DNA of 64,000 nt. Origin: Mangrovactinospora gilvigrisea. Its GTDB lineage: Bacteria; Actinomycetota; Actinomycetes; Streptomycetales; Streptomycetaceae. Shown here one piece after another: positions 44,873-58,349 of the stretch; position 1 is the first letter of the stretch; every line of letters begins with the position of its first letter. The stretch spans positions 1-64,000 of the forward strand of contig NZ_MLCF01000022.1 in the NCBI RefSeq assembly GCF_001879105.1, given 5' to 3'. The translations under genes and the position numbers were made by a program. Below the pieces are notes generated by a model. It saw nothing but the letters and a program-made list of their open reading frames with translations, did no database searches and was not told the origin of the DNA.

Positions 44873-45987
44873 TGGCCGTCGCCTTCCTCGGGGGTGGTGC
44901 CGGTCTCGCTGGTGGTGCCGGCCTTGCCGTTGTCGCCGGTCGTGCTGCCCGTGCCGCCGCCGTTGCCGGCCGCCTCGTGGAGGCGCTTGCGGGCGGTGGG
45001 GACGGGCAGCACCGCGCGGATGATGCGGCGCCGGCGGATGGTGGGGTTGTAGACGTCGTTGAGGCCCTCGCCCAGCAGCGTGAAGCCGAGGATGGCCAGG
45101 ACGATGGCGAGGCCCGGGTACAGGGCCGTCCACCACATGCCGGAGTTGACGTCGTCGATGGCGCGCTGCAGGTCGTAGCCCCACTCGGCGGCCTCGGTGG
45201 GCTGGATGCCCAGGCCCAGGAAGCCGAGGCCGGCGAGGGTGGAGATGGCGTCGCCGGCGTTCATGGTGGCGATCACCGGCACCGACTGGATGACGTTGCC
45301 GAACAGGTACTTGCGGACGATGGTGGAGGGCTTGGCCCCCATCGCCCGGGCCGCCTCCACGTACACCTGCTCGCGGGCGGAGAGCGCCGAGGATCTGACG
45401 ACCCGGAAGTACTGCGGGATGTAGACGATGGTGATGGAGAGCGCCGCGGTGACCACGCCGCCGCCGATGATGCCGGAGAGCATGAAGCCGGCGACGATGG
45501 CGAGCAGCAGGTAGGGGAACGCGAAGAGGGCGTCCATGACCAGCACCAGGATGCGGTCCAGCCAGCCGCCGAGGTAGCCGGCGAGCAGGCCCAGCAGGAC
45601 GCCGAGGATCAGCGAGAACACCACCGCGAGGATCATCACCTCGAGCGCGGTGCGGGCGCCGTAGACGACGCGGCTGAGCACGTCGAAGTTCTGCACGGTG
45701 GTGCCGAACAGATGGGTGCCGGAGGGGTGGCCCTGCTTCGGGAACTGGTGCCCGCCGGACTGGTAGGCGTCGAAGCTGTAGGGCGCGATCAGCGGGGCGA
45801 GGATCGCGGTGAGCGCGAGCAGCGCGGTGATGATGCCGCCGGTCCAGAGCATCGCCTTCGGCATGCCGTGGGCCTGCCGGATGGGCGCCAGGAAGCGGCG
45901 CAGCCCGCGGAACCGCTTGCCGGCGGGCGTCGGCCCGACCGGGAGCGAGCCGGGCTCGGGTGCGGAGGTCAGTGCTGTCTGGGTCAT
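44869..45987 (-). CDS. Peptide ABC transporter permease (DppC/OppC-like)
   Basis: The 372-residue protein has six transmembrane helices and the EAA loop YVEAARAMGAKPSTIVRKYLFGNV. An extended N-terminus and a Gly/Thr-rich C-terminal tail after residue 330 go beyond the usual length of about 300. ATG 45987 lies 1 nt after the dppB stop. It forms the translocation channel with DppB. Confidence 0.93.
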
Positions 45988-45988
45988 G

Positions 45989-47017
45989 TCAGTACCGCAC
46001 CCTCGGGTCGATCAGGGCGTTGATGAAGTCGATGAGCATGCTGATCACGACCACGACCAGCGCGAAGAACGTCACCAGGCCCTGGACGGCGATGTAGTCG
46101 CGGCTGTTGATGTAGTTGATCAGCATGCTGCCGAGGCCGCTGAGGTTGAACGTCTTCTCGGTGAGGACCGCGCCGCCCAGCAGCATCGCGATCTGCAGCC
46201 CGAGGACGGTGACCACCGGCACCAGCGAGTTGCGGAAGGCGTGCTTGACGACGACGTCGCTCTCCTTGATGCCGCGCGCCCGGGCCGCCTCGACGTAGTC
46301 GCCCTGCAGGGTCTGGATCAGGTTGATCCGGATCATGCGGATGAAGACGCCGACGATCAGCAGCCCGAGCGTGATCCAGGGCAGCAGGTAGTGCTGGAAG
46401 ATGTTCCACACCGCGTCCCACTGCCCGGAGATCAGCGCGTCCAGCAGCAGGATGTGCGTCTTGGTGGGGACGTTCAGCTGGACGAGGGTGTCCGCCTGCC
46501 CCGAACTCGGCAGCCAGCCCAGATGGCTGGAGAAGAGCAGCTGGGCGAGGAGCCCGAGGAAGAACACCGGCGTCGCGTAGGTGACGATCGCGAAGACCCG
46601 GGTGACGGTGTCCCCGGCGCTGTCGCGGTAGCGGCCGGCCAGCAGGCCGAGCGGCACGCCGAGCCCGAGGGCGACGACCACGGCGCCGACGGCGAGGGTG
46701 AGGGTGACGCCGCCGTTCTGCACGATGATCGAGCTGACGGAGCGCCCGTCGGAGATGGTGGTGCCGAAGTTGAGCGTCAGGACGCTGCGCAGATACTCCC
46801 AGAACTGCAGGATCAGCGGCTTGTCGAAGCCGGCCTGGTGGCGTTTCTGGGCCAGTTGGGCCGGTGTGAGGTGTCCGCCTTGTGCGGCGGAGATCGGGTC
46901 CCCCGGCGCGACCCTCATCAGTACGAAGACGAGGACGAGCAGGATGAGGACCATCGGGACTGCGAGGCCGATCCTGGTGAGGACGTACCGGCGCAGCGAC
47001 CCTGACTGCTTGCTCAT
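45989..47017 (-). CDS. Peptide ABC transporter permease (DppB/OppB-like)
   Basis: The 342-residue protein has the DppB start YVLTRIGLAVPMVLILLVLVFVLMRVAPGDP, six helices and the EAA motif YVEAARARGIKESDVVVKHAFRNSLVP. ATG 47017. It is preceded by a long hairpin after the first binding-protein gene and followed directly by dppC. Confidence 0.94.
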   Translation of the reverse strand: MSKQSGSLRRYVLTRIGLAVPMVLILLVLVFVLMRVAPGDPISAAQGGHLTPAQLAQKRHQAGFDKPLILQFWEYLRSVLTLNFGTTISDGRSVSSIIVQNGGVTLTLAVGAVVVALGLGVPLGLLAGRYRDSAGDTVTRVFAIVTYATPVFFLGLLAQLLFSSHLGWLPSSGQADTLVQLNVPTKTHILLLDALISGQWDAVWNIFQHYLLPWITLGLLIVGVFIRMIRINLIQTLQGDYVEAARARGIKESDVVVKHAFRNSLVPVVTVLGLQIAMLLGGAVLTEKTFNLSGLGSMLINYINSRDYIAVQGLVTFFALVVVVISMLIDFINALIDPRVRY

Positions 47018-47096
47018 GTCAGACGGATCCTAGCTGTACAGCTGTGCGGGGCGTGCAGGATGTGCTTGGGGGTGCGTGAGGGGCGGGGGTGGCCCG

Positions 47097-47145
47097 CGGC
47101 GCACGACGGTCCGAACACGATAGCGGTTCGTTCCGGCGTGCGCCG
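47097..47145 (-). terminator. Long interrupted hairpin between the first binding-protein gene and dppB
   Basis: A 13-bp outer stem with one mismatch (47097-47109 with 47133-47145) encloses a 5-bp inner stem (47112-47116 with 47126-47130). It begins 9 bp after the stop of the binding-protein gene. It probably acts as a partial terminator or 3' stabiliser, giving more binding protein than permease. Confidence 0.6.
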
Positions 47146-47153
47146 ACGGGGCG

Positions 47154-48749
47154 TCACTTCCCGGACCGGGACACCAGGTTGAAGCGGAAGAACTGCGGGT
47201 CGAGGGCCTGCTGCACCCCGGACACCGTGTTGTTGGCCACCGCGTTGAGGTTGCCCTGCCACAGCGGGACGATCGGCGCGTCGGCGGCGGTGAGCTTCTC
47301 CGCCGCGGTGAACGCCGCGTTGCGCTTGGCGACGTCGGTGGTGCCCTGCTCCACGCCGATCAGCTTCTGCACCGCCGGGTTGTTGTACCCGGTGTAGAGG
47401 AAGGTGTCCTTGGAGTAGAAGGGCGCGTAGTCGTTGTCGGCGTCCGGGAAGTCCGGGAACCAGCCGATCTCGTACGCGGGGTACTGCCCGGCCTTCTCGT
47501 CCTTCTGGTACTGGTTCCACTCGGTGGAGTGCAGGCTCACCTTGAACAGGCCGGAGGCGTTGAGCTGCCGCTGGATGAGGGTGAACTCGTCGACCGAGGT
47601 GGGCCCGTAGTGGGTCGGGGTGTACCAGAGCGCCAGCGGCACCGGCTTGGCGGCCGAGTAGCCGGCGGTCTTCAGCAGCGCGGTGGCCTTGGCCTTGCTC
47701 GGGGTCGCCCCGTAGAGCTGCTTGAACGGGTCGGTGTGGCCCTCGACGCCGATGCCGACCATGCCGTAGAGCGGCTTGACGGTGCCGTCCCAGACGTTGC
47801 TGGCGATGGCATTGCGGTCGATCAGCGAGGCGATCGCCTGGCGCACCGCCTTCTTGGCGGTCGGGCCCTTCTTGCTGTCCAGGACGAGGTAGCGCTTCTC
47901 GGTGCCGCGGCTGTTGTAGACCTTCAGCCCCTTGGCGCTCTCCTTCGACAGCGAGTTGATGTCGGTCGGCGAGAAGGTCCGGTAGGCGATGTCCGCCTTC
48001 TTCTGCTCGACGGCCTGGCGCATCGCGGAGGGCTCGGAGAAGTACTGGATGACGAACTGGGAGTTGGCGAGCTTCAGCGAGCCGCCGTAGTCCTTGTTCG
48101 GGGTGAACTGGGCGATCTGCTTGGGCGTGTAGCTCTTCACCTGGTACGGCCCGGAGCCGACGACCTTGGCGTCGGCGAGCAGCTTGTCGGCCGGGAACAC
48201 CTTCGCGTCGACGAGCGCGCCGCCGCCGGTGGCGAGGCGCTGCGGGAAGGTGGCGTCCGGCGCGGCGAGGTGGAAGACCACCTGGGTGGGGCTGGGCGCG
48301 TCGGTGGACTTCAGGCCCTGGAAGATGCTGGCCGGGCCGTTCGGGTCATTGATCTTCGCGAGGCGGTCGAAGGTGAACTTGACGTCCTTGGACGTCAACG
48401 CATCGCCGTTGGAGAACTTCTGAGCGCTCTTCAGCGTGCAGGAGTAGGTGCTGGGGTTGGTGAACGCGCAGGACTTTGCGGCGTCCGGAACCGGCTTCGT
48501 CTGCCCGGCGGGAATGGTCAGCAGCGTCTGGTAGACGTTCAGGATGATTTCCCACGACCCGTGGTCGTAGGCGCCCGCCGGGTCGAGGGCGGTCACCGAG
48601 TCGGTGGTGCCGAGCACCACCCCGCCCTTGCCCCCCGAGGACCCCGACCCGGAGCCGCCCCCCGAACTGCTGCCGCACGCGGATATCGACGCCATGGCGA
48701 GCGCCGTCCCGGCTGCGGCGAGTGCCGTGATTGTTCTGCTGCGTGACAT
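47154..48749 (-). CDS. Peptide ABC transporter substrate-binding lipoprotein 1 of the cluster
   Basis: The 531-residue protein starts at ATG 48749, 8 nt after AAGGACC. The lipobox I-S-A-C lies near residue 25 and is followed by a Gly/Ser linker. VTALDPAGAYDHGSWEIILNVYQTLL and DIAYRTFSPTDINSL mark it as family 5. It is the first gene of the dpp-type cluster and, given its position, probably the principal binding protein. Confidence 0.93.
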   Translation of the reverse strand: MSRSRTITALAAAGTALAMASISACGSSSGGGSGSGSSGGKGGVVLGTTDSVTALDPAGAYDHGSWEIILNVYQTLLTIPAGQTKPVPDAAKSCAFTNPSTYSCTLKSAQKFSNGDALTSKDVKFTFDRLAKINDPNGPASIFQGLKSTDAPSPTQVVFHLAAPDATFPQRLATGGGALVDAKVFPADKLLADAKVVGSGPYQVKSYTPKQIAQFTPNKDYGGSLKLANSQFVIQYFSEPSAMRQAVEQKKADIAYRTFSPTDINSLSKESAKGLKVYNSRGTEKRYLVLDSKKGPTAKKAVRQAIASLIDRNAIASNVWDGTVKPLYGMVGIGVEGHTDPFKQLYGATPSKAKATALLKTAGYSAAKPVPLALWYTPTHYGPTSVDEFTLIQRQLNASGLFKVSLHSTEWNQYQKDEKAGQYPAYEIGWFPDFPDADNDYAPFYSKDTFLYTGYNNPAVQKLIGVEQGTTDVAKRNAAFTAAEKLTAADAPIVPLWQGNLNAVANNTVSGVQQALDPQFFRFNLVSRSGK

Positions 48750-48916
48750 AGCAAGGTCCTTTTGGTCAGGCGGGCCCGGGCAGGATCGGGCGCATCGGGT
48801 CAGCGGGTAGCCAACACTCCGACACTGATCAGGACAGGACACTAGTGCGGACGCGGTGAAGCGCGGACAACGGCCGCATTCCACTGCCATTACGCGGAGA
48901 TAACGTTGGGGAAGTC

Positions 48917-48937
48917 TTTACGTGGACTGTCCGTAAA
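48917..48937. promoter_or_regulatory. Interrupted palindrome upstream of the peptide transporter cluster
   Basis: TTTAC-GT-GGAC-T-GTCC-GTAAA forms nine complementary pairs with two extra bases on one side. It lies 168-188 bp upstream of the first binding-protein start, in the metH-side intergenic region. It looks like a regulator site; the regulator is unknown. Confidence 0.4.
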
Positions 48938-48956
48938 TGCCCGGGAGCTGACGCAG

Positions 48957-48995
48957 CGGCAGAGCGTGCGGACGCTGGTCTCGCACGCTCTGCCG
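48957..48995 (-). terminator. metH terminator
   Basis: A perfect 14-bp stem joins 48957-48970 with 48982-48995 across an 11-nt loop that itself can pair (GAC with GTC). It lies 16 bp after the metH stop on the minus strand. Confidence 0.8.
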
Positions 48996-49010
48996 ATGGA
49001 CCCCGTCAGG

Positions 49011-52532
<3,522 letters not shown>

Positions 52533-52743
52533 GGGAGCTCTCCTCCGGTGCGACGGCTGTCGGCTATGCGCGGACCGCGGGGGCGGCGCACGGGGTCCAC
52601 ACTAGCCACCGGGACTCGTGGACGGCTAAGTCGTATTGGTCGCCGGACACCCTGGAGACACCGAACGGGGTGGTCCCGGGCGGGCGCGCGGGCGCGTAGG
52701 CTCAAGGACGTACCAGCACCGAGAGACGTTGGGGAGCCGCCGC

Positions 52744-53589
52744 GTGATCGAGCTCGAAGGCATGCCCGAGCTGATCGATCCCGTCATGGTGTGCGCATTC
52801 GAGGGGTGGAACGACGCCGCGGACTCGGCGACGGCCGCGGTCTCGCATCTCGAGCGCGAATGGGACGCCAAGGTGTTCGCCGCACTCGACGGCGAGGAGT
52901 ACTACGACTTCCAGGTGAACCGCCCCACGGTGTGGATGGACGGCGACACGCGGAAGATCACCTGGCCGACGACCCGGCTCTCGCTGGTGCGGCTCACCGA
53001 GCCGAAGCCGCGGGACGTGGTCCTGGTCCGCGGCATCGAGCCGAGCATGCGGTGGCGGGCCTTCTGCAACGAGCTGCTGGGGCTCGCCCACGAGCTGGGT
53101 GTCGAGCTCGTCGTCCAGCTGGGCGCGCTGCTGGGTGACACCCCGCACACCCGTCCGGTGCCGGTGTCGGGGACGACGTCCGACGAGGGGCTGGCCCGCG
53201 AGCTCAACGTCGAGGAGAGCCGCTACGAGGGGCCGACGGGGATCGTCGGCGTCCTCCAGGAGGCGTGCGCGCACGCCGGCATGCCGGCGGTGACGTTCTG
53301 GGCGGCGGTGCCGCACTACGTCTCCCAGCCGCCGAACCCCAAGGCGACGCTGGGGCTGCTCGGCCGGCTGGAGGACCTGCTGGAGGTGCGGCTGCCGCTG
53401 GGTGATCTCGCGGAGGACGCGCGGGCCTGGCAGACGGGGGTCGACCAGCTCGCCGCGGAGGACAGCGAGGTGGCCGAGTACGTCCGCACGCTGGAGCAGG
53501 CCCGGGACACGGAGGAACTCCCCGAGGCGAGTGGCGAGGCCATCGCCAAGGAGTTCGAGAAGTACCTCCGCCGCCGCAACGAGGACTGA
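52744..53589 (+). CDS. PAC2-family protein
   Basis: The 281-residue protein starts at GTG 52744 (VIELEGMPELIDPVMVCAFEGWNDAADSATAAVSHL), the family's characteristic beginning. PAC2 proteins are related to eukaryotic proteasome-assembly chaperones; actinobacterial members are common but their role is not settled. The C-terminal 40 residues are helical and charged. It is divergent from metH and convergent with the large ABC transporter gene. Confidence 0.88.
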   Translation: MIELEGMPELIDPVMVCAFEGWNDAADSATAAVSHLEREWDAKVFAALDGEEYYDFQVNRPTVWMDGDTRKITWPTTRLSLVRLTEPKPRDVVLVRGIEPSMRWRAFCNELLGLAHELGVELVVQLGALLGDTPHTRPVPVSGTTSDEGLARELNVEESRYEGPTGIVGVLQEACAHAGMPAVTFWAAVPHYVSQPPNPKATLGLLGRLEDLLEVRLPLGDLAEDARAWQTGVDQLAAEDSEVAEYVRTLEQARDTEELPEASGEAIAKEFEKYLRRRNED

Positions 53590-53617
53590 CGTCCTCACGT
53601 TCACGAGGACGCAACCA

Positions 53618-53702
53618 CCGGGTGGGGTGCCGGGGCACAGGGGCGGCGAACAGCGCGCCGCGGCGACAGGTCCGCCGCCCTGAACCCGCTCCCCCCACCC
53701 GG
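53618..53702. repeat. Two inverted copies of a 33-34-bp dispersed element, forming a bidirectional hairpin
   Basis: The copy at 53618-53651 (CCGGGTGGGGTGCCGGGG start) is followed after 16 bp by a related copy in reverse orientation (53702-53668). A third copy lies at 59985-60017. Here the pair lies between two convergent genes and should fold into a long imperfect stem that can stop transcription from both sides. Confidence 0.8.
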
Positions 53703-53714
53703 CTGCCGCGCAGG

Positions 53715-56700
53715 CTAGGCGGGGACGACGCCGTCCTCGTAGGCGGACCACAGGTCGGCGTAGACGCCGCCCGCGTCGACCAGGTCGGCGTGGCGGCCCT
53801 CCTCGACGAGGCGGCCGCCGTCCATCACCAGGATGCGGTCCGCCCGCGCCGCCGTCGTCAGGCGGTGCGCGATGACGATGGTGGTCGGCGACTCCGACAC
53901 CGCGTCGACCGCCCGCCCCACCGCCGCCTCCGTCGCCAGGTCCAGCGCCGCCGTCGCCTCGTCCAGCAGCAGCAGGTCCGGACGGACCAGCCGGGCCCGG
54001 GCCAGCGCGATCAGCTGCCGCTGACCCGCCGACAGGTTCCGCCCCCGCTCGGCGAGCCGGTGCCCGAACCCGCCGTCCAGGCCGGTGATCATGCGGTCCG
54101 CGCCGACCTCGGCCGCCGCCGCCCGCACCTCCGCCTCGCTCGCGTCCGGGCGGCCGTAGGCGATCGCCTCCCGCACCGTCGCCCCGAACAGGTGCGCCTC
54201 CTGCGGCACCAGGCCGATCCGCCGCCGGTAGGCGACCCCGTCCAGCCGCCGCAGGTCGACCGAGTCCACCTCCACCGAGCCGGACGTCGGCAGGTACATC
54301 CGCGCCACCAGCTTCAGCAGCGTCGACTTCCCCGCCCCGGTCTCGCCGACCACGGCGACCGTCTCCCCCGCGCCGATCCGCGCGCTCACCCCGTCCAGCG
54401 CCCGCTTCTCGCCGCCCGCGTACGCGTAGTGCAGATCGCGCAGCACCACCTCGCCGCGCATCCGCCCGCCCGCGCCGAACAGCGGCAGCGCCGCCGGGCG
54501 CTGCGGCTCCGTCAGGCTGGGCCGCTCGCGCAGCAGCTCCCGGCAGCGGCCCAGCGCGACCCGGGCCCGCTGGTAGCTGTCCAGCATCTGCGAGGCGTTC
54601 CGGATCGGCCCGAAGACCAGCCCGACGTAGAGCAGGAACGCCACCACCGTGCCGGTGGAGGCCGTCCCGCTCGCCACCCGCCAGGCGCCGACCCCCAGGA
54701 TCAGCGCCGTCGTCGTGTCGGAGAGGAACTCCACCGCCGAGAAGAACCAGGTCAGATACCACTGCGAGCGCATCTGCAGGGTGCGCTGCTGCTCCGCGAG
54801 CCCCGCGAAGCGCGCCGCGCTCACCCGCTGCCGGCCGAACGCCTGGGTGGCCCGCACCCCGTTGATGGTCTCCTGGAAGCCGGAGTTGACCCGGCCCAGC
54901 TGGGTGCGCACCTTGTCGTACTGCCGCTTGGAGATCCGCGCGTACCACCAGCACGCCCCCGCCAGCACCGGCAGCACCACCAGCACGGCCAGCGAGAGCC
55001 AGACGTCCAGGGAGAACATCAGAGCCAGCACGCCGAGGAAGAGCATCACGCTGACCGCCGAGTCCAGCAGCGCGTTCTGCAGGAAGTCGCCGATCGCGGC
55101 GATGTCGTTGACCATCCGGGTGACGGCCTTGCCGCCCGACTCCCGCTCGAAGTAGTCCAGGCCGAGCCGCTGCAGATGGGCGAACATCTTCATCCGCAGC
55201 TCGTAGAGGACCTGCTCGCCGGTGCGGGCGATCGCCTTGATCTCGCCGGCGAACACCACCCAGTTGGCGAGGGTGGTGGCGAGCAGCCCGAAGGAGACCG
55301 CGACCAGCGCCGTGACGCTGTGCTTCCGCATGCCCAGGTCGACGGCGAGGCTCACCAGCCGGGGGGCGAGCATCAGCAGCGCGGTGTCGGCCATCAGCAG
55401 CAGCGCGATGCCGAGCAGCCGCAGCCGGTAGGGCCGCACCATCCGGCGCAGCGTGAAGTCCGGGTCGGCGGCGCGGGCCCGCTCCTCGTCGACGCCGGGC
55501 TCGCGCGCCGGGACGACGGACTCCTCCGCGGCGTCCGGCTCCGCGGCGGCGCCGGACGCCTCCTCCCGCGGCGCGGGGACCTCGACCGGGACCTCCGCCG
55601 ACTCCGGCCCGTCGTCCGCCAGCTCGCCGTGCACCAGCTCCCGGTAGCGCGCCGAACGGGCGGTCAGCTCCTCGTGGGTGCCGATGTCCAGCAGCCGGCC
55701 GCCCTCCAGCACGGCGATCCGGTCGGCGAGGTGCAGGGTGGAGGTGCGGTGCGCGATCAGCAGCACCGTGCGGCCCTCCAGCCGGTCCCGCAGCGTGGCG
55801 TGGATCTCCGCCTCCACCTTCGGGTCGACGGCGGAGGTGGCGTCGTCCAGGATCAGCAGCCGGGGGTCGACCAGCAGCGCCCGGGCCAGCGCGATGCGCT
55901 GCCGCTGCCCGCCGGAGAGCGTCATGCCCTGCTCGCCCAGGACGGTGCCGTAGCCGTCCGGCAGGGCCCGGACGAAGCCGTCCGCGGCGGCGGCCCGGGC
56001 GGCGGCCTCCACCTCGGCGTCGCCGGCGTCCGGGCGGCCGAAGCGGATGTTGTCGCGCACCGACTCGGAGAAGAGCAGGCTCTCCTCGAAGACCATGCCG
56101 ATCGAGGCGCGCAGCGAGTCCAGCGTCAGCTCGCGCAGGTCCATCGGCGCCGCGCCGCCGGCGGTGAGCCGGACGGCGCCCTCGTCGGGGTCGTAGAGGC
56201 GGGGCAGCAGCGCGGCCGCGGTCGACTTGCCGGAGCCCGAGGCGCCGACCAGGGCGACCGTCTCGCCGGGCGCGATCGCCAGGTCCAGGCCGTCCAGCGC
56301 GGGCGCGCCGCCCGGCTCGTGGGCGAACCGCACCCCGGCGAACTCCACGGCCAGCGGCCCGTCCGGCAGCGGGCGGGCGCCGTCCGCCTCCGTCACCTCG
56401 GGCTCGGCGTCGGCCAGTTCGAAGATCCGGACGAGGCCGGAGCGGGCCTCCTGGGCCTGGCCGACCATGCCGGAGAGCATCCGGACCGGTCCCAGCAGGT
56501 TGTTGTGGTACGAGGTGAAGGCGACGAAGGTGCCCAGCGTGACGCTGCCGCGCAGCACCAGCCAGCCGCCGAGCAGCACCGACCCGAACCGGGCGGTGCC
56601 GGGCACCAGTTCGCCCAGCAGCCCGGCGTAGCGGGCGGCGAGGAAGCGCCGGTACACCCGGGCGGCGTAGAGCCGCCGGGCGAGGCCGGAGTAGCGGTCG

Positions 56701-57398
56701 GTCTCGGCCTGCTCCTGGGCGAAGCCCTTGACCACCCGGACACCCGTGATGTTGCCCTCGACCGCCTCCGAGGCGTCGCCGGTGCGCTCCTGGACGGCCT
56801 TGTCGGCGGGGTAGATGCGGTTCTTGGAGCGCCGGGCGAGGATCACCATCGGCGGGACCGCGAGCAGGGTGATGCAGGCCAGCAGCGGCGAGAGGGCGAG
56901 CATCACGCCGAGGGCGAGCAGCATGGTGAGGAAGTTCTGGGCGAGCAGCGGCAGCATGCCGGTGAGGTCCTTGACCACCGTCACATCGTTGACGGCCCGG
57001 CTCAGCACGTCCCCGGAGCGGACCTCGTCCAGCCGCCGGCCGTCGATCCGCTGGATGGCGCGGTGCAGCAGGGTGCGCAGGTCCCGCTCCACGCCCCACT
57101 GGACGTGCCCGGCCCACCAGCGCCGCACCCAGGAGGCGCCGAACTGGGCGGCGGCGAGGCCGACCAGCAGCACCAGCCAGGGGACGGCCGACTCGCGGGC
57201 GGCGCCGTGCGCGTCGATCACCCGGTCGACCAGCTGGCGGGTCACCAGCGGCACCGTCACCGTCAGCCCGACCCCGGCCGCCGCCCCGACGCAGGCCAGC
57301 ACCACGGCCCGCGGCCGCGCCCAGCAGAGTCCGGCGAACCGCCGCAGCCAGTCGGAGGACCGCTCCGGTTTCTTCTTGACCTTGTTCTTCGCGCCCAT
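53715..57398 (-). CDS. Fused ABC exporter, TMD-NBD-TMD-NBD
   Basis: The 1227-residue protein joins two complete half-exporters. Half 1: six helices, Walker A GASGSGKST (about 385-393), signature LSGGQRQRIALARAL, Walker B LLILDDATSAVD. A charged linker of about 70 residues (PVEVPAPREEASG and on) connects to half 2: six helices, Walker A GETGAGKST (about 1018) and signature LSAGQRQLIALARA, Walker B LLLLDEATAALD. The signature of half 2 has Ala in place of the first Gly. It is a multidrug- or lipid-type exporter. ATG 57398 (MGAKNKVKKK) is preferred over TTG or GTG further upstream. Confidence 0.92.
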   Translation of the reverse strand: MGAKNKVKKKPERSSDWLRRFAGLCWARPRAVVLACVGAAAGVGLTVTVPLVTRQLVDRVIDAHGAARESAVPWLVLLVGLAAAQFGASWVRRWWAGHVQWGVERDLRTLLHRAIQRIDGRRLDEVRSGDVLSRAVNDVTVVKDLTGMLPLLAQNFLTMLLALGVMLALSPLLACITLLAVPPMVILARRSKNRIYPADKAVQERTGDASEAVEGNITGVRVVKGFAQEQAETDRYSGLARRLYAARVYRRFLAARYAGLLGELVPGTARFGSVLLGGWLVLRGSVTLGTFVAFTSYHNNLLGPVRMLSGMVGQAQEARSGLVRIFELADAEPEVTEADGARPLPDGPLAVEFAGVRFAHEPGGAPALDGLDLAIAPGETVALVGASGSGKSTAAALLPRLYDPDEGAVRLTAGGAAPMDLRELTLDSLRASIGMVFEESLLFSESVRDNIRFGRPDAGDAEVEAAARAAAADGFVRALPDGYGTVLGEQGMTLSGGQRQRIALARALLVDPRLLILDDATSAVDPKVEAEIHATLRDRLEGRTVLLIAHRTSTLHLADRIAVLEGGRLLDIGTHEELTARSARYRELVHGELADDGPESAEVPVEVPAPREEASGAAAEPDAAEESVVPAREPGVDEERARAADPDFTLRRMVRPYRLRLLGIALLLMADTALLMLAPRLVSLAVDLGMRKHSVTALVAVSFGLLATTLANWVVFAGEIKAIARTGEQVLYELRMKMFAHLQRLGLDYFERESGGKAVTRMVNDIAAIGDFLQNALLDSAVSVMLFLGVLALMFSLDVWLSLAVLVVLPVLAGACWWYARISKRQYDKVRTQLGRVNSGFQETINGVRATQAFGRQRVSAARFAGLAEQQRTLQMRSQWYLTWFFSAVEFLSDTTTALILGVGAWRVASGTASTGTVVAFLLYVGLVFGPIRNASQMLDSYQRARVALGRCRELLRERPSLTEPQRPAALPLFGAGGRMRGEVVLRDLHYAYAGGEKRALDGVSARIGAGETVAVVGETGAGKSTLLKLVARMYLPTSGSVEVDSVDLRRLDGVAYRRRIGLVPQEAHLFGATVREAIAYGRPDASEAEVRAAAAEVGADRMITGLDGGFGHRLAERGRNLSAGQRQLIALARARLVRPDLLLLDEATAALDLATEAAVGRAVDAVSESPTTIVIAHRLTTAARADRILVMDGGRLVEEGRHADLVDAGGVYADLWSAYEDGVVPA

Positions 57399-57535
57399 CC
57401 CGCCGCCCGCCTTCCGCCGTCGCAGCCCCGTTGCCGCCAAACCGCTCGACCTTTGCAACCCGAGCCCCGCGGGGCAACCGGTTATTTCGCATAATCGGTG
57501 GTCGCCCGGCCGCCCGGCCCCGTACCGTCGGGGCC

Positions 57536-58267
57536 GTGGCGAAGCTGAACCAGATCATCGCGGTGGAGAAGGGCGTGAAGGCGTCGTCCTTCCGGGAGTT
57601 GACGGACGCGCACCACGCGCTCCAGAAGCCGGCGCTGCTGGCCGGATTGTCGCGCACCTACCAGCCCAAGGACGAGGACGGCGAGGAGCTGCCGGCCGAG
57701 TCGACGCGGGTGCAGGTGCGCGCCGAGGAGGTGCTCAAGGAGACGGCGGCGGTGCTCACCCGGCTCTTCGACGTCACCGCGACCAAGGACTGGGCCAACC
57801 GCGAGGCGGTGGCCGACGTGGTGGTGGACGGCGCCCCGCTGCTGCGCGACGTGCCCGTCTCCTATCTGCTCTTCCTGGAGAAGCAGCTGACGGACCTGCA
57901 CACCTTCGTCCGCAAGCTACCGGTGCTGGACGCCGCGGAGGCCTGGACGCAGGACCCGTCCTCGGACGCCTTCCGCACCGAGCCGGTCCGCACGGTGCGC
58001 ACCAGGAAGGTGCCCCGCAACCATGTGAAGGCGGAGGCGACGGAGCATCACCCCGCCCAGGTAGAGATGTACTTCGAGGACGTCCCGGTGGGCACCTGGA
58101 CGACGGTGAAGTTCTCCGGAGCGCTGCCGGCCCGCCGCGTCAACGAGCTGACGGACCGGGTGGAGCGTCTCCAGGAGGCGGTGAAGTTCGCCCGCGAGGA
58201 GGCCAACTCCCGCGACGTGGAGGACCGCCACACCGGACGCCCCCTCTTCGAGTGGCTGCTGCGGTAG
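57536..58267 (+). CDS. parJ: ParJ-like actinobacterial protein
   Basis: The 243-residue protein starts at GTG 57536 (VAKLNQIIAVEKGVKASSFRELTDAHHALQK). Its position immediately before mshC and its sequence match what I remember of S. coelicolor SCO1662, described as ParJ, which binds the chromosome-partitioning ATPase ParA and affects its polymerisation during sporulation. The protein is soluble, with a conserved block KVPRNHVKAEATEHHPAQVEMYFEDVPVG. Assignment is from memory and synteny. The paired RNA locus starts 83 bp downstream on the same strand. Confidence 0.75.
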   Translation: MAKLNQIIAVEKGVKASSFRELTDAHHALQKPALLAGLSRTYQPKDEDGEELPAESTRVQVRAEEVLKETAAVLTRLFDVTATKDWANREAVADVVVDGAPLLRDVPVSYLLFLEKQLTDLHTFVRKLPVLDAAEAWTQDPSSDAFRTEPVRTVRTRKVPRNHVKAEATEHHPAQVEMYFEDVPVGTWTTVKFSGALPARRVNELTDRVERLQEAVKFAREEANSRDVEDRHTGRPLFEWLLR

Positions 58268-58349
58268 CCTCGCAGACGTCCCTGCCGACAGAACACCGGC
58301 GGGGGCAGCGCATGGAGCGCAAGCTGAAACTGAAGCTCGTCCTGATCCC

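Noticed and set aside
52533-52743. Cobalamin riboswitch upstream of metH
   Set aside because: Only about 210 bp are available, they are shared with a divergent gene, and no B12-box sequence is visible.
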